Of a DNA stretch of 64,000 nt, positions 1 through 13,488 are shown in pieces. Every line of letters begins with the position of its first letter. Within the stretch, counting starts at the first letter, position 1. Source of the stretch: Limnohabitans sp. T6-20 (GTDB lineage Bacteria > Pseudomonadota > Gammaproteobacteria > Burkholderiales > Burkholderiaceae_C). Under the pieces are notes generated by a model. That model had not been told where the DNA came from. It did not search any database and saw only the letters and a program-made list of their open reading frames with translations. The stretch covers positions 62,001 through 126,000 of the forward strand of contig NZ_NERW01000003.1 of the NCBI RefSeq assembly GCF_003063505.1, in the 5' to 3' direction. Made by a program: the position numbers and the translations under genes.

Positions 1-333
1 GATGCCGTTGTCCGCAAAAGGGTTGTGGCTTGCACTGATCACCACGCCCAGCGAGGCGCGTTGCGCCCGGGTCAGGTAAGCCACGGCTGGCGTAGGCACG
101 GGCCCCAACAACACCACATCGACGCCGGCCGAGTTGAACCCGGACTCCAGCGCACTTTCCAGCATGTAGCCAGAAATACGGGTGTCTTTGCCGATCAGCA
201 CCACCGGGTGCGCTTCCTGAGCCTTCAAAACACGGCCCACGGCATGCGCCAAACGCAAAATGAAATCGGGCGTGATGGGGCTCTGGCCTACGGTGCCCCG
301 AATACCGTCTGTGCCGAAATATTGACGCGCCAT
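1..333 (-). CDS. glmM: Phosphoglucosamine mutase, N-terminal part (gene runs off the window)
   Basis: GlmM converts glucosamine-6-phosphate to glucosamine-1-phosphate in the cytoplasm, the step before UDP-GlcNAc for peptidoglycan and lipid A. Only the first 111 codons are present; the 3' end lies beyond position 1. The protein opens [16 protein letters not shown], the typical family start, and the window edge cuts just after the active-site loop ISASHNPF, whose serine (about residue 102) is the phosphorylated residue. The ATG at 333 lies 86 bases after the folP stop on the same strand. The ftsH-folP-glmM order is classical in proteobacteria, so co-transcription with folP is likely. Identification is firm. 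Confidence 0.96.
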   Translation of the reverse strand, partial: MARQYFGTDGIRGTVGQSPITPDFILRLAHAVGRVLKAQEAHPVVLIGKDTRISGYMLESALESGFNSAGVDVVLLGPVPTPAVAYLTRAQRASLGVVISASHNPFADNGI

Positions 334-418
334 GGAATGCTCCTGATTTTTGTAATAAGTTAAAGAATTTTAGCTGCCTGAACAACACTGAATTCAGGCA
401 CAAAAGGTGCACCATCGC

Positions 419-1279
419 TCAGTGACCCTGCTCTTCCTGCTGCATGGCCTGCCAGACTTTGAGCGCGTCCACCGTTTGCTTGACGTCGTGCACGCGAACC
501 ACGCAAGCACCCCGCTCCACCGCCAGCAAAGCCGCGGCCACACTGGCGGCTTGTCGCTCGGCGGGCTCAGGGGTTTGGCCGTTCTGAGCCAAAACAGCCC
601 CCAAAGAAGACTTGCGCGACCAGCCCGCCAAGACCGGATAACCCAAATGCAGCAAATCGGCCTGCCTTGCAAGCAAGTGAAAATTCTGCGCGACGGTTTT
701 GCCAAAACCAATGCCGGGATCCAGCATCAGCCTCGACGCAGCAATGCCCTGCGACGTAAGTGACTCGGCGCGGTCTTTCAAGAACGCGGTGACCTCGGTC
801 AGCACATTTCCGGTCATCGTCTGCATTTGCATGGTTTGCGGGTCGCGGTGCATGTGCATCAAGCACACACCACAAGCCGGATGTGCGGCGATCACACGCT
901 CGGCCCCCGGCTGACGCAAAGCCCAAATGTCGTTGACGATGTCGACGCCCAGGTCCAGCACCGCCTGCATCACTTCAGGTTTGTAGGTGTCCACGGATAT
1001 CGGCACTTGCCAACGAACCGCTTCCCGCAAAAATGGGACGAGACGCGCCAACTCTTGCGACAAAGGCACAAGGTCCGCACCTGGCCGCGTGGACTCACCG
1101 CCCACATCCAAAATGCCCGCGCCATCACGCAGCAATTGTTCAGCATGCCGCAAAGCCTGTGTCGTGTCGCTGTGCTGTCCACCATCCGAAAAAGAATCGG
1201 GTGTGACGTTCACAATGCCCATGACCCAGGGCCGGGAGAGGTCCAACTCAAAACGTGTGGTCTGCCAGTGCGTGGCCAT
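419..1279 (-). CDS. folP: Dihydropteroate synthase
   Basis: FolP condenses p-aminobenzoate with dihydropterin pyrophosphate in folate synthesis and is the sulfonamide target. The signatures are VMGIVNVTPDSFSDGG near residue 20, ILDVGGESTRPGA near 60, DPGIGFGKT in the middle and a GWSRKSSLG loop towards the C-terminus. I chose the ATG at 1279 (286 residues): AGGA sits six bases upstream and the N-terminus then matches the usual length. In-frame upstream starts exist (ATG at 1306, TTG at 1315) but have no comparable ribosome-binding site. An intrinsic terminator separates it from ftsH upstream, so it may rely on read-through or its own promoter. Confidence 0.95.
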   Translation of the reverse strand: MATHWQTTRFELDLSRPWVMGIVNVTPDSFSDGGQHSDTTQALRHAEQLLRDGAGILDVGGESTRPGADLVPLSQELARLVPFLREAVRWQVPISVDTYKPEVMQAVLDLGVDIVNDIWALRQPGAERVIAAHPACGVCLMHMHRDPQTMQMQTMTGNVLTEVTAFLKDRAESLTSQGIAASRLMLDPGIGFGKTVAQNFHLLARQADLLHLGYPVLAGWSRKSSLGAVLAQNGQTPEPAERQAASVAAALLAVERGACVVRVHDVKQTVDALKVWQAMQQEEQGH

Positions 1280-1321
1280 GTGCCATCCTGTTTTTTCAGA
1301 TTTCATGTCGGTCAATCCATG

Positions 1322-1344
1322 AAAAACGGGGCCCGAGGGCCCCG
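1322..1344 (-). terminator. Intrinsic terminator after ftsH
   Basis: On the minus strand a GC-rich stem (CGGGGCCC paired with GGGCCCCG, with a very short loop) is followed by five Ts. It lies 26 bases past the ftsH stop and just before folP, so it probably makes termination after ftsH partial. Confidence 0.7.
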
Positions 1345-1369
1345 CTTTGACTGCATTGCTGTTGGAATC

Positions 1370-3286
1370 TCAAGCAGCCGTGGTCGCTGGCTCAGGCTGA
1401 ACGGCAGGTGTACCGCCGCCACTGCCACCACCAGAGGGCGGCGTGCGAGGTGTCCAGTCTTTGGGTGGCATCGGATCGCGCCCCGCCATGATGTCGTCGA
1501 TCTGGTCTTTGTCGATGGTTTCCCACTCCAACAAAGCTTTGGCCATGGCGTGCATTTGAGCACTGTGCTCTTCGATCAGGCGACGGGCCAGCTTGTACTG
1601 CTCGTCAATGATGCTGCGCACTTCCATGTCCACCTTTTGCATGGTGGACTCACTCATATTGGTGGTCTTGGTGACAGAGCGGCCCAAGAACACTTCGCCT
1701 TCGTTCTCGGCATAGACCATCGGGCCCAGGGCATCGGTCATGCCATAACGCATCACCATGTCGCGGGCAATCGAGGTGGCGCGCTCAAAGTCGTTGCTGG
1801 CACCTGTCGTCATCTGGTGCATGAACACCTCTTCGGCAATGCGGCCACCGAACAACATGCTGATCTGGTTCAGCATGAATTCCTTGTCGTAGCTGTAGCG
1901 GTCTTGCTCTGGAAGGCTCATGGTCACACCCAGGGCGCGGCCGCGAGGAATGATGGTCACCTTGTGAACAGGGTCGCACTTGGGCAGCAGTTTGCCAATC
2001 AAAGCGTGGCCGGCCTCGTGATACGCCGTATTACGACGCTCATGCTCGGGCATGACCATACTCTTGCGCTCAGGGCCCATCAGGATCTTGTCCTTGGCCT
2101 TTTCAAAGTCCACCATCTCAACCACACGGGCGTTGCGACGTGCGGCCATCAAAGCGGCTTCGTTGCACAAGTTGGCCAAGTCGGCACCGCTCATGCCGGG
2201 CGTGCCGCGAGCGATCACACCCGCATTCACGTCCTGGCCGATGGGCACCTTGCGCATGTGCACATTCAAAATTTGCTCACGGCCGCGGATGTCGGGCAAC
2301 GTCACATACACCTGACGGTCAAAGCGGCCAGGGCGCAGCAAAGCGGCATCGAGAATGTCGGGGCGGTTGGTGGCAGCGACCACGATCACGCCCAAATTGG
2401 TCTCAAAACCATCCATCTCGACCAGCATCTGGTTGAGGGTTTGCTCACGTTCATCGTTGCCACCACCCAAACCAGCACCACGCTGGCGACCGACGGCATC
2501 GATTTCATCAATAAAGATGATGCAAGGCGCGTTCTTTTTGGCATTTTCGAACATGTCACGGACACGGGCAGCGCCCACACCGACGAACATTTCGACGAAA
2601 TCGGAACCCGAAATGCTGAAGAAAGGCACCTTGGCTTCACCAGCAATGCCTTTGGCCAAGAGGGTTTTACCGGTGCCCGGGGGGCCGACCAGCAACAAAC
2701 CACGGGGGATGCGACCACCGAGTTTCTGAAACTTCTGGGGGTCTTTCAGGAAATCCACGACTTCCTTGACTTCTTCTTTGGCTTCATCACAGCCAGCGAC
2801 ATCGGCAAACGTTACTTGGTTGTTGTTTTCGTCGAGCATGCGGGCTTTGGACTTGCCAAAGCTGAAGGCACCACCTTTGCCGCCGCCTTGCATCTGGCGC
2901 ATGAAATACACCCAAACGCCAATCAAAAGCAGCATCGGCCCCCAGCTGACCAGCAGGGTCATGAGGAGGGAGCCTTCTTCGCGGGGCTTCACGTCAAACT
3001 TGACGCCACTGTTGATCAGATCGCCCACCAGACCGCGGTCCAAGTAGGTCGCGGTGGTCTTGATTCTGCGGTCATCGTTGGTGATGGCCAGAATTTCGGT
3101 GCCACCAGGCCCTTCGGAAATGGTGGCGCTCTTGATGCGGTTGCCGCGAACCTCTTCCAGAAAGTCTGAATAACCCACGGCATTCGCACCTGCGACACCG
3201 CGGTTGTCAAACTGTTTGAACAAGGTGAACAGCACCATGGCAATCACCATCCAAACGGCAATTTTGGAAAACCAGGGGTTATTCAA
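1370..3286 (-). CDS. ftsH: ATP-dependent zinc metalloprotease FtsH
   Basis: FtsH is the inner-membrane AAA+ protease that degrades misfolded membrane proteins and regulators such as LpxC, so it affects lipid A level. Two N-terminal membrane segments (about residues 8-26 and 107-130) flank a periplasmic domain. The AAA domain has Walker A GPPGTGKT near residue 203, Walker [12 protein letters not shown] near 257, and the zinc motif HEAGH near 423. The C-terminus is a glycine-rich tail. The start is read as TTG at 3286, giving [12 protein letters not shown], because GGAG lies six bases upstream. An in-frame TTG at 3298 has no ribosome-binding site. It follows rlmE with a gap of about 105 bases, as in E. 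coli rrmJ-ftsH. Confidence 0.96.
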   Translation of the reverse strand: MNNPWFSKIAVWMVIAMVLFTLFKQFDNRGVAGANAVGYSDFLEEVRGNRIKSATISEGPGGTEILAITNDDRRIKTTATYLDRGLVGDLINSGVKFDVKPREEGSLLMTLLVSWGPMLLLIGVWVYFMRQMQGGGKGGAFSFGKSKARMLDENNNQVTFADVAGCDEAKEEVKEVVDFLKDPQKFQKLGGRIPRGLLLVGPPGTGKTLLAKGIAGEAKVPFFSISGSDFVEMFVGVGAARVRDMFENAKKNAPCIIFIDEIDAVGRQRGAGLGGGNDEREQTLNQMLVEMDGFETNLGVIVVAATNRPDILDAALLRPGRFDRQVYVTLPDIRGREQILNVHMRKVPIGQDVNAGVIARGTPGMSGADLANLCNEAALMAARRNARVVEMVDFEKAKDKILMGPERKSMVMPEHERRNTAYHEAGHALIGKLLPKCDPVHKVTIIPRGRALGVTMSLPEQDRYSYDKEFMLNQISMLFGGRIAEEVFMHQMTTGASNDFERATSIARDMVMRYGMTDALGPMVYAENEGEVFLGRSVTKTTNMSESTMQKVDMEVRSIIDEQYKLARRLIEEHSAQMHAMAKALLEWETIDKDQIDDIMAGRDPMPPKDWTPRTPPSGGGSGGGTPAVQPEPATTAA

Positions 3287-3392
3287 GAGAGGCTCCAATC
3301 GAAAAAAATGACTGTGGTGATTCTAGGCCTGCGGAAGGCCCTCATGGCACAGAGAAAGGCTTTTGGCCCTCTAAAAGGCGGGAATTACGACA

Positions 3393-4055
3393 TCAAACGG
3401 CGTGAATCAGGCCCATGCCCACCAAAAAGGTCTCAGAGGACTTGTCTCGCGAGGCTTTGGGCTTGATGGGTTTGACCACCTTGAAGGTTTCCTTGAACAT
3501 CTTCACGATTTGGCTGTAACCACTGCCGTGAAAGACTTTGACAACCAAGGCCCCTTCAGGTTTCATGTGATTTTGAGCAAACTCAACCGCCAGCTCGATC
3601 AAATGCGTGATCCGGGCCGCATCTGACGACTCAATACCCGACAAATTGGGGGCCATGTCGGAAACCACCACATCCGCCTGCCGGCCCTGCAATGCGGCTT
3701 CCAGCAATGTGGCGACCTCGTTTTCGCGGAAATCACCCTGAATGAAATGAACACCTTCCACAGGGGCCATTGGCAAGAGGTCCAGCGCAATGATGGTTCC
3801 GTTGAGTTCGCCCATAGCCGCGCCATCGGGTGACAGCCGTCTGCGCAGGTATTGGCTCCAGGCACCGGGTGCGGAGCCCAAGTCGACCACCAGATGCCCC
3901 GGACGGACCAAACCGAGCGATTCATCGATTTCCTTGAGCTTGTAGGCCGCACGTGCTCGATAACCCTCTTTCAGGGCCATTTTCACGTAAGTGTCATTCA
4001 CGTGGTCGTTCAACCAGGCTTTGTTGACCTTTTTACTTTTGGTTTTGACTTTCAT
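3393..4055 (-). CDS. rlmE: 23S rRNA (uridine-2'-O)-methyltransferase
   Basis: RlmE (FtsJ/RrmJ) 2'-O-methylates U2552 of 23S rRNA in the A loop during late 50S assembly. The 220-residue protein shows the Rossmann SAM motif [15 protein letters not shown], the [11 protein letters not shown] motif with the catalytic aspartate, and a lysine in LVVKVFHG; these fit the K-D-K-E tetrad. The basic N-terminus [14 protein letters not shown] is normal for the family. The ATG at 4055 is preferred over a longer in-frame opening at 4121, which would overlap the divergent yhbY start. It sits just upstream of ftsH in a conserved heat-shock-type pair. It is divergent from yhbY with only 31 bases between the start codons. 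Confidence 0.95.
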   Translation of the reverse strand: MKVKTKSKKVNKAWLNDHVNDTYVKMALKEGYRARAAYKLKEIDESLGLVRPGHLVVDLGSAPGAWSQYLRRRLSPDGAAMGELNGTIIALDLLPMAPVEGVHFIQGDFRENEVATLLEAALQGRQADVVVSDMAPNLSGIESSDAARITHLIELAVEFAQNHMKPEGALVVKVFHGSGYSQIVKMFKETFKVVKPIKPKASRDKSSETFLVGMGLIHAV

Positions 4056-4074
4056 TCTTCTGCGTCCTTGCGGG

Positions 4075-4080
4075 GATAAT
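4075..4080 (+). promoter_or_regulatory. Probable -10 box for yhbY
   Basis: GATAAT lies so close to the yhbY ATG (4087) that transcription starting seven bases downstream would begin at the start codon. No good -35 at standard spacing is visible; TTGACT at 4045-4050 is 24 bases away. The assignment is inferred from position. Confidence 0.45.
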
Positions 4081-4086
4081 ACGGGT

Positions 4087-4560
4087 ATGCCCCAAATACA
4101 ACTCACACCTTCCGAGCGCAAAGTTTTTCGCGCCGATGCCCATCACCTGGATCCGGTCGTCATGATCGGAGGCGATGGCCTGACCCCTGCCGTCGTCAAA
4201 GAAACCGAAGCTGCCCTGAACGCCCACGGCTTGATCAAAATCCGGGTTCTGGGCGACGATCGCGCTGCACGCGAAGCGATGTTTGCCCAACTCGCTGACC
4301 AGCTCAATGCTGCGCCCATCCAGCACATCGGCAAATTGCTGATCCTCTGGCGCCCCCAACCCGAAAAGATCAAGGAAGCCGATGAAGACCGCAAAGCCGG
4401 TCCTCGTGACTTCAAAATCCTGAAATACAGTTCACGCGGCGGTCAACGCCCCGAAGTCAAAACTGTGCGCGTTTTGGGCAACCAACGCCTGGCAGCCGGA
4501 GGGCAGATCAAGCGGGCCAAGCCCAAGCAAAAATCAATCAAAAAAGGCCGTCACGACTGA
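4087..4560 (+). CDS. yhbY: YhbY-type CRM-domain RNA-binding protein
   Basis: A 157-residue protein with a CRS1-YhbY (CRM) domain in the first 100 residues. Family members bind pre-50S ribosomal particles. It begins [20 protein letters not shown], followed by [18 protein letters not shown], which holds the family GxxG loop region (GGDG here). The C-terminal third is lysine-rich and resembles an extended RNA-binding tail. The divergent position opposite rlmE is a common arrangement and fits a shared role in 50S maturation. The ATG at 4087 is chosen because domain homology begins there. There is no ribosome-binding site, and the -10 box almost abuts the start. Confidence 0.9.
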   Translation: MPQIQLTPSERKVFRADAHHLDPVVMIGGDGLTPAVVKETEAALNAHGLIKIRVLGDDRAAREAMFAQLADQLNAAPIQHIGKLLILWRPQPEKIKEADEDRKAGPRDFKILKYSSRGGQRPEVKTVRVLGNQRLAAGGQIKRAKPKQKSIKKGRHD

Positions 4561-4594
4561 CACGCATCTGCCCGACTTGGGGCAGATACTTACC

Positions 4595-4618
4595 GAAGGC
4601 CGTTCAACAACGGCCTTC
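4595..4618. terminator. Convergent hairpin between yhbY and greA
   Basis: A perfect 10-bp stem (GAAGGCCGTT paired with AACGGCCTTC, loop CAAC) sits between two converging genes. Neither side has a strong T run, so it may be a weak bidirectional terminator or need a factor. Confidence 0.5.
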
Positions 4619-4626
4619 GTCGTTTG

Positions 4627-5103
4627 TCAGATGTATGAAACACCCACGATTTCGTAGCGGCGCACACCACCCGGGGCTTGCACTTCTGCCACATCGCCTT
4701 CTTCTTTACCGATCAAGGCACGCGCAATGGGGCTGCTGATGTTGATCAGGCCCAGCTTCAAATCGGCCTCATCCTCGCCCACGATTTGATACGTGACAGC
4801 TTCGCCTGAGCTTTCATCTTCGAGCTCGACAGTCGTGCCAAACACCACGCGGCCGCCAGCGTCCACAGAAGCGGGATCAATGATTTGGGCGGCGGACAGT
4901 TTGCCTTCAATCTCCTGAATCCGGCCTTCAATGAAGCCTTGGCGATCTTTGGCTGCATCGTATTCGGCGTTCTCACTCAGGTCACCTTGCGCGCGCGCTT
5001 CGGCAATGGCTTGAATCACGCCGGGACGGTCCACTGTTTTGAGGCGATGCAGCTCATCTTTGAGCTTTTCAGCACCGCGTTTTGTGATCGGGATGGTTGA
5101 CAT
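4627..5103 (-). CDS. greA: Transcription elongation factor GreA
   Basis: GreA binds the RNA polymerase secondary channel and stimulates cleavage of backtracked RNA. The 158-residue length is normal. The N-terminal coiled coil carries the acidic tip sequence [16 protein letters not shown] (about residues 40-56), and the C-terminal half is an FKBP-like domain ending in GVSYI. GGAG is eight bases before the ATG. It lies 92 bases downstream of carB on the same strand; carAB-greA is a recurrent betaproteobacterial order. A hairpin in the gap could reduce read-through from carB. Confidence 0.97.
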   Translation of the reverse strand: MSTIPITKRGAEKLKDELHRLKTVDRPGVIQAIAEARAQGDLSENAEYDAAKDRQGFIEGRIQEIEGKLSAAQIIDPASVDAGGRVVFGTTVELEDESSGEAVTYQIVGEDEADLKLGLINISSPIARALIGKEEGDVAEVQAPGGVRRYEIVGVSYI

Positions 5104-5124
5104 GTTCAGTTCTCCAAAAGCAAA

Positions 5125-5148
5125 CCGCCGAGTGTTGAAACTCGGCGG
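5125..5148 (-). terminator. Hairpin between carB and greA
   Basis: A nine-base stem (CCGCCGAGT paired with ACTCGGCGG) follows carB. On the minus strand it is followed by a T-rich but interrupted tract (TTTGCTTTTGG), so it is at best a partial terminator or attenuator. Confidence 0.5.
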
Positions 5149-5195
5149 TCATTGATTGCATTATGCCTTCAAGGCATGGGCTTCAAGCAGCGATG

Positions 5196-8456
<3,261 letters not shown>

Positions 8457-8457
8457 G

Positions 8458-9621
8458 TTATTTCGCCTCCATCAGTTTGATGAAGCGGTCAAAGAGGTAA
8501 GCAATGTCGTGCGGTCCGGGCGATGCTTCAGGGTGACCCTGGAAGCAAAACGCGGGCTTGTCGGTGCGTGCCAAGCCCTGCAATGTGCCGTCAAACAAAG
8601 ACACGTGCGTGGCACGCAAGTTGGCGGGCAATGATTTTTCGTCCACCGCAAAACCGTGGTTTTGGCTGGTGATGGACACGCGACCTGAGTCGAGGTCTTT
8701 CACGGGGTGGTTGGCGCCGTGGTGGCCAAACTTCATCTTGAAAGTTTTCGCGCCACTGGCCAAGGCCATGATTTGGTGACCCAAGCAAATGCCAAAAGTA
8801 GGAATGCCGGTTTCGATCAACTCAGCGGCGGCTGCAATCGCGTAGTCGCAAGGCTGTGGATCGCCTGGGCCGTTGGACAAAAAGATGCCGTCGGGCTTGT
8901 GCTTGAGCACGTCAACGGCTGGCGTCTTGGCAGGCACCACGGTCACTTTGCAACCGCGCTCGGCCAACATGCGCAAGATGTTTTTCTTCACGCCGAAGTC
9001 GTAGGCGACCACATGGAACTTAGGTGCTGTCAAGTTGCCATAGCCTTCGCCCAAGGTCCACTCGGTTTGTGTCCACTCATACGACTTGGACACGGTGACT
9101 TTTTGAGCCAGATCGAGGCCAGCCATATTGGGGGCGCCTTTGGCGGCTGCCACCGCTTGATCGATCACAGCTTGTGTGACTTCTTGGCCTTTGGCCAAGC
9201 CCACGATCGCGCCGTTTTGCGCGCCCTTGGTGCGCAAGATGCGTGTGAGTTGACGCGTGTCGATATTGGCAATGGCCACGGTACCTGCATCAGCCAAGTA
9301 AGCCGACAAGGTTTGGCTAGAGCGGAAATTGCTTGCAACCAATGGCAAGTCTTTGATGATCAAGCCAGCAGCATGGACTTTGTCAGCCTCGATGTCTTCC
9401 ACGTTGACGCCGTAGTTACCGATGTGCGGATACGTCAAAGTGACGATCTGCTGGCAGTAGCTGGGGTCAGTGAGGATTTCCTGATAGCCGGTGAGTGAGG
9501 TGTTGAACACCACCTCGCCGACTGTAGAGCCAGAGGCTCCGATCGAGTTGCCGATAAAGACCGTGCCGTCTGCGAGCGCCAAGATGGCGGGCGGGAAGGT
9601 TCCCTGAAGAGACAAAAGCAC
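8458..9621 (-). CDS. carA: Carbamoyl-phosphate synthase small subunit (glutaminase)
   Basis: CarA hydrolyses glutamine and channels ammonia to CarB. The class I amidotransferase domain in the C-terminal half has [10 protein letters not shown] with the nucleophilic cysteine and [10 protein letters not shown] with the His-Glu pair. The N-terminal half is the CarA-specific domain ([18 protein letters not shown]). I read a GTG start at 9621 (387 residues) because GGAG lies six bases upstream and homology starts there. A more upstream in-frame GTG at 9657 lacks a good site. A TATAAT box about 130 bases upstream gives it a probable own promoter and a leader of roughly 120 bases. Confidence 0.95.
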   Translation of the reverse strand: MLLSLQGTFPPAILALADGTVFIGNSIGASGSTVGEVVFNTSLTGYQEILTDPSYCQQIVTLTYPHIGNYGVNVEDIEADKVHAAGLIIKDLPLVASNFRSSQTLSAYLADAGTVAIANIDTRQLTRILRTKGAQNGAIVGLAKGQEVTQAVIDQAVAAAKGAPNMAGLDLAQKVTVSKSYEWTQTEWTLGEGYGNLTAPKFHVVAYDFGVKKNILRMLAERGCKVTVVPAKTPAVDVLKHKPDGIFLSNGPGDPQPCDYAIAAAAELIETGIPTFGICLGHQIMALASGAKTFKMKFGHHGANHPVKDLDSGRVSITSQNHGFAVDEKSLPANLRATHVSLFDGTLQGLARTDKPAFCFQGHPEASPGPHDIAYLFDRFIKLMEAK

Positions 9622-9748
9622 TGGGTTCTCCGGAATAGTTCGGGTACGCCTCAGCACTCACCAGAGATGTGATCTCTTTTTGGCTGCTTGTTCGAGGATT
9701 GGGCCTGGGATGGACTGGGGCGTACGGGTTGATGCGGGAAAGCCTCTC

Positions 9749-9754
9749 ATTATA
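9749..9754 (-). promoter_or_regulatory. Probable -10 box of the carAB promoter
   Basis: A perfect TATAAT on the minus strand lies between the methyltransferase gene and carA. The -35 region at 17 bp spacing reads AGGGTT, a weak match, so an activator may be needed. The predicted leader before the GTG is about 120 bases. Confidence 0.6.
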
Positions 9755-9821
9755 GCTGAGGACCGCTCGAAAACCCTGACAGAGCCTGGACAAAACGTCC
9801 GGAAACAGGCCCCTCGAAGGA

Positions 9822-10595
9822 TCAAACGGCAGCGGTTGCGCTGGCGTGCAGGCAAATGGCCGCTGCAGTCGCCACATTCAATGACTCTTCCCCACCGGGC
9901 TGGGCAATTCTGACTTTTTGTCGCGCCAAAGCCATCAAACTGACGCTGACGCCCTGCCCTTCGTGGCCGAAAACCCAAGCGCACTTTGGGCCCAATTCGT
10001 TGCGTTGCAACAATTCATGCAAAAAAGGCCCTTCATGTGAACTGGTGGTCAAAACAGGTACCTGCAAAGCCGCCACATCCGCTTCGCTGGCCGATTCAAC
10101 CAGATGCAAGCCGAAATGCGCCCCCATACCCGCCCGAAGCACTTTCGGAGACCACAAGGCCGCGGTCCCTTTGATGGCCAACACCTGGCGGTAACCAAAA
10201 GCCGAGGCGCAGCGCAAAATTGCCCCCACATTGCCCGCATCCTGCAAACGGTCCAGAACCACGGTGGATGCCTCTGACAAAACTGTCCAATCCGACGACC
10301 AAGCCACCACAAACCCCATTCGGGCCGGTGACTCAAGACCACTCAGGCTGGCAAACAAAGCATCGGGCAAGACAAACAAGGCATCGCTCAAGCCAGCCCA
10401 CTGTGGGCCTTGCTCTTCAAAGAAAGAGGCACTCAACACGATTTGCAAGGGCTTGACCCCGCGATCGATGGCGGCACGGCACAGGTGATCCCCTTCAAGC
10501 CAGAACTGCCCGGCCTTGCGGTAAGCCGTGGTCTCTTGCGCCAAACGACGCCAGGCCTTCACCTGTGGGTTGTCACGCGACGTGATCAAATTCAT
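9822..10595 (-). CDS. TrmH/SpoU-family RNA 2'-O-methyltransferase
   Basis: A 257-residue SPOUT-class RNA ribose methyltransferase. The N-terminal substrate-binding domain starts [19 protein letters not shown]. The C-terminal knotted domain shows [17 protein letters not shown] (motif 1), [11 protein letters not shown] (motif 2) and [20 protein letters not shown] (motif 3), with the catalytic arginine in motif 1. The exact RNA target cannot be told from sequence; RlmB and TsnR-like enzymes share this layout. The start at 10595 has AGGAG upstream and overlaps the rnhB stop (ATGA), so it is the last gene of the lpx-rnhB run before the carAB promoter. Confidence 0.9.
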   Translation of the reverse strand: MNLITSRDNPQVKAWRRLAQETTAYRKAGQFWLEGDHLCRAAIDRGVKPLQIVLSASFFEEQGPQWAGLSDALFVLPDALFASLSGLESPARMGFVVAWSSDWTVLSEASTVVLDRLQDAGNVGAILRCASAFGYRQVLAIKGTAALWSPKVLRAGMGAHFGLHLVESASEADVAALQVPVLTTSSHEGPFLHELLQRNELGPKCAWVFGHEGQGVSVSLMALARQKVRIAQPGGEESLNVATAAAICLHASATAAV

Positions 10596-11191
10596 CGCAC
10601 GCTCCTGGCCACCGGGGCAAAAGTCATTCTGTGGCAATCTGCGGGGCCATGCGCTTGCAATGCCGCCAAATGCTGAGCCGTCCCGTACCCTTTATGCTGG
10701 TCAAAACCATAGCCCGGGTAACGCTGATGCATCTGCTCACACAAGCGATCACGGTGCACTTTGGCCAAAATGGACGCCGCAGAAATGGCAGGCACCAGCG
10801 CATCGCCCTGCACAATGGCTTCGGCCAAAATGTCCAGGGTCGGCAGTCGGTTGCCATCCACCAGCACCATTTGGGGTTTTAAGCGCAAGCCTTCGACGGC
10901 TCGCTTCATCGCCAGCAGCGTAGCTTGCAAAATATTGAGTGCATCGATTTCTTGCACGGTTGCTTCGGCAATTGAAAAGCACAAAGCCCGTGCACGGATC
11001 TCGTCGAACAACTGTTCACGCCGCTTGGCGGACAGTTTTTTGGAATCGTTCAAACCGGCGATCGGCTGCAAATCGTCCAAAATCACGGCAGCCGCCACGA
11101 CAGGCCCGGCCAGAGGTCCTCGCCCAGCCTCATCCACGCCAGCCATGAGGCCTGCGGCGTCCCAATTCAATGTTTTTTGCTCAAGCGGCAA
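10592..11191 (-). CDS. rnhB: Ribonuclease HII
   Basis: RNase HII cleaves RNA in RNA-DNA hybrids and starts removal of single ribonucleotides from DNA. The catalytic block is [15 protein letters not shown] (Asp-Glu), with [13 protein letters not shown] after it, a DGN motif in the middle, and the late aspartate in [10 protein letters not shown]. Start choice is uncertain. The only ATG (11146) begins directly at [10 protein letters not shown] and would remove the usual dozen preceding residues, so I prefer a TTG at 11191 (199 residues, close to E. coli); a TTG at 11170 is also possible. The 5' end overlaps the end of lpxB. lpxB-rnhB is a conserved pair. Confidence 0.9.
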   Translation of the reverse strand: MPLEQKTLNWDAAGLMAGVDEAGRGPLAGPVVAAAVILDDLQPIAGLNDSKKLSAKRREQLFDEIRARALCFSIAEATVQEIDALNILQATLLAMKRAVEGLRLKPQMVLVDGNRLPTLDILAEAIVQGDALVPAISAASILAKVHRDRLCEQMHQRYPGYGFDQHKGYGTAQHLAALQAHGPADCHRMTFAPVARSVR

Positions 11192-12362
11192 GGACTTTTT
11201 GGATCGCATGGGTTGCCAGCGTCGGCATGTCCTGACGCAATTGATGGTGTAAGGCGGTAAATCGTTGCTGAATTTTGGCCACGGACATCGGATCGTCCAG
11301 CCACTGCAAAACCGCTTTGGCCAGGGCTTCGGGCTGCACCTGTTCTTGCAAAAACTCGGGGACCAAACCTTCGTTGCACAAAATATTGGGCAAGCCAATC
11401 CAGGGCAGCAAACGCTTGCGGTTGGCAATCTGCCAAGAAAGCCATTGCATTTTGTAGGCGATGACCATGGGGCGTTTGTGCAAAGCGGTCTCGAGCGTGG
11501 CAGTGCCACTGGCCACCAAGGCCACATCGCAAGCGGCCTGCACTTCATGCGAACGCCCCATGACCAGATGCACATGCCCCTGCATGCCAGCACGCGCAAT
11601 GGACTCTTCGACCATGGGCTTCAAGGGGCCGTGCGTAGGCAAGACAAACTGCAAACCGGGGCGCAGCGCCAACATGCGTTTCGCAGCCTGAAGAAACGGC
11701 AAAGCCAGCCCCTTGACCTCAGAGGGCCGGCTGCCAGGCAGCAATGCCACGATGGTGCCAACGGCTGGGAGCCCCAAGTTTTGGCGCGCTTGCCCGCGGT
11801 CAGGTTCCATATCGATCACATCGGCCACGGGGTGCCCGACAAAGGTTCCCTCAATGCCGTGCTGAGCCAGCAAAGCGGGCTCAAAAGGGTAAATGCACAA
11901 AACATGGTCCACGCTGTCGCGAATCTTTTGCACGCGTTCAGGTCGCCAGGCCCAGATGGAGGGACACACCAGTTGAACCGTGGGCACACCCTGCTGACGC
12001 AACAAGCGCTCAACCGGCAAGTTGAAGTCGGAGGCATCCACCCCCACGTACAAGTCGGGTGGAGAGGCCAACAAATCCTGAATCAAGGTCTGGCGGATGC
12101 CGTTGATGTGGCGATAGCGCCAAAGGGCTTCAACCAAACCACGCACCGACAACTCGTCACAAGACCAGCGAGAGGCGAAGCCGGTGGCATCCATCTGGGG
12201 GCCACCAATGCCCGAAGCTTGCAGTTGAGGCCAGCTTTGGCGCATGCCCTGCAGCAACAAAGCCGCCAGCATGTCTCCCGAACGCTCAGCCGCAACCATG
12301 CACAAACGCAAATTTTGCGAAGGTGCCGATCCTGAAAGTTGCTGTGCGTCTTTCGCGTTCAT
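11181..12362 (-). CDS. lpxB: Lipid-A-disaccharide synthase
   Basis: LpxB (GT19) joins UDP-2,3-diacyl-glucosamine and lipid X to form the lipid A disaccharide on the inner face of the inner membrane. The 393-residue protein has the N-terminal block [40 protein letters not shown] in the middle and [20 protein letters not shown] towards the C-terminal half, all typical. The ATG at 12362 shares its A with the stop of the aminotransferase gene upstream (TGATG), so the two are translationally coupled. A longer opening to 12395 would run into that gene. If the upstream pair makes a diamino sugar, LpxB must accept N-linked acyl chains at position 3. Confidence 0.96.
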   Translation of the reverse strand: MNAKDAQQLSGSAPSQNLRLCMVAAERSGDMLAALLLQGMRQSWPQLQASGIGGPQMDATGFASRWSCDELSVRGLVEALWRYRHINGIRQTLIQDLLASPPDLYVGVDASDFNLPVERLLRQQGVPTVQLVCPSIWAWRPERVQKIRDSVDHVLCIYPFEPALLAQHGIEGTFVGHPVADVIDMEPDRGQARQNLGLPAVGTIVALLPGSRPSEVKGLALPFLQAAKRMLALRPGLQFVLPTHGPLKPMVEESIARAGMQGHVHLVMGRSHEVQAACDVALVASGTATLETALHKRPMVIAYKMQWLSWQIANRKRLLPWIGLPNILCNEGLVPEFLQEQVQPEALAKAVLQWLDDPMSVAKIQQRFTALHHQLRQDMPTLATHAIQKVLAA

Positions 12363-13462
12363 CACGCCTTCAAAGCCTGACGAATGACGCCGCAAATTTC
12401 ATCCACCGCGTCGTTGCTCAGTTCTGGGTAAATCGGCAAAGACAGGCACCGCGCAGCCACCGATTCCGTGACAGGAAAACTTGAACCTGCAGCCATCGAA
12501 GCAAAGACCTTTTGCTGGTGCAAAGGCACAGGGTAATAAATGGCGCTGGCAATTTGCTGATCGGTCAACGCTTGCTGAATGGCCGCACGGTCATCGGTCA
12601 ACAAGGTGTATTGGTGGTACACGTGCAAGCCCACACCGTCTTCGAAAGGTGTTTGCAAGTTCAGGCCCGCCAAGCCGGCGCTGTAACGGTGCGCAACGCG
12701 GCGGCGCTCCTGGTTGTATTGGTCAATCAGCGGCATCTTGGCCCGCAACACCACCGCCTGCAGCTCATCCAGGCGGCTGTTGTAGCCAATGATGTCGTGG
12801 TAGTAACGCACCTTGCTGCCGTGGTTGCGCAGCATGCGCAGCTTTTCAGCCATGTCGGCCGACTGGGTAGTGACCATGCCACCATCCCCATAACAACCCA
12901 GGTTCTTGCTGGGGAAGAAGCTGAACGCCGCCACATCGCCCATCGCACCTGTCTTGCGGCCATCAATATCGGCACCGAACGACTGGGCGCAGTCTTCCAC
13001 CAAACGCAGGTTGTGCTCTTCGGCCAAAGCCATCAGCGGCTTCAAATCAGCAGGCTGTCCGAACAAATGCACGGGCAACAAGGCCTTCGTTTTGGGGGTG
13101 ATGGCGCGCCGGGTCTGCGCCACATCGATGTTGAAGGTGCGCGGATCGATGTCCACAAACACCGCCTTGGCACCCACATAGGCGATCGCTTCGGCGGTGG
13201 CGATGAAAGTGAACGGCGTGGTGATGACTTCGTCACCCGGGCCAATATCGGCCGCCAGTAAAGCGAGGTGCAAAGCATCCGTGCCGTTGGCGCAGGTGAT
13301 GGCGTGCTCCACGCCAAGGTAGGCCGCGGCCTCTTTCTCGAAGGCCTGGACATTGGGCCCCAAGATGAACTGCGCTGCACTCAGTGCGCCCAGAAAAGCA
13401 GGTTCCAGCTTGGGCTGGAGATCGCGGTATTGCGCGACCAGATCGACCATAGGGATGCGCAT
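12362..13462 (-). CDS. gnnB: DegT/DnrJ/EryC1 PLP aminotransferase, probable GnnB (UDP-GlcNAc3N synthesis)
   Basis: A 366-residue sugar aminotransferase. It shows the family blocks ANGTDALHLAL near residue 60, TPFTFIATAEAI near 86, EDCAQSFGA near 160 and FFPSKNLGCYGDGG near 188, whose lysine binds PLP. On sequence alone it could be any nucleotide-sugar aminotransferase, including WlbE/WbpE types. Context is decisive: it lies with a Gfo/Idh oxidoreductase exactly between lpxA and lpxB, the arrangement described for gnnA-gnnB of Acidithiobacillus ferrooxidans. There GnnB aminates the 3-keto intermediate to give UDP-GlcNAc3N. Its stop overlaps the lpxB start. Function is inferred, not demonstrated. 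Confidence 0.8.
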   Translation of the reverse strand: MRIPMVDLVAQYRDLQPKLEPAFLGALSAAQFILGPNVQAFEKEAAAYLGVEHAITCANGTDALHLALLAADIGPGDEVITTPFTFIATAEAIAYVGAKAVFVDIDPRTFNIDVAQTRRAITPKTKALLPVHLFGQPADLKPLMALAEEHNLRLVEDCAQSFGADIDGRKTGAMGDVAAFSFFPSKNLGCYGDGGMVTTQSADMAEKLRMLRNHGSKVRYYHDIIGYNSRLDELQAVVLRAKMPLIDQYNQERRRVAHRYSAGLAGLNLQTPFEDGVGLHVYHQYTLLTDDRAAIQQALTDQQIASAIYYPVPLHQQKVFASMAAGSSFPVTESVAARCLSLPIYPELSNDAVDEICGVIRQALKA

Positions 13463-13488
13463 GGCGGTCCTTTCAAATATTCAAAAAA

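Noticed and set aside
827-3169. Long plus-strand open frame (780 codons) opposite folP and ftsH
   Set aside because: It mirrors codon bias of the conserved minus-strand genes, has no domain and its translation is rich in histidine and alanine, as antisense shadows are.
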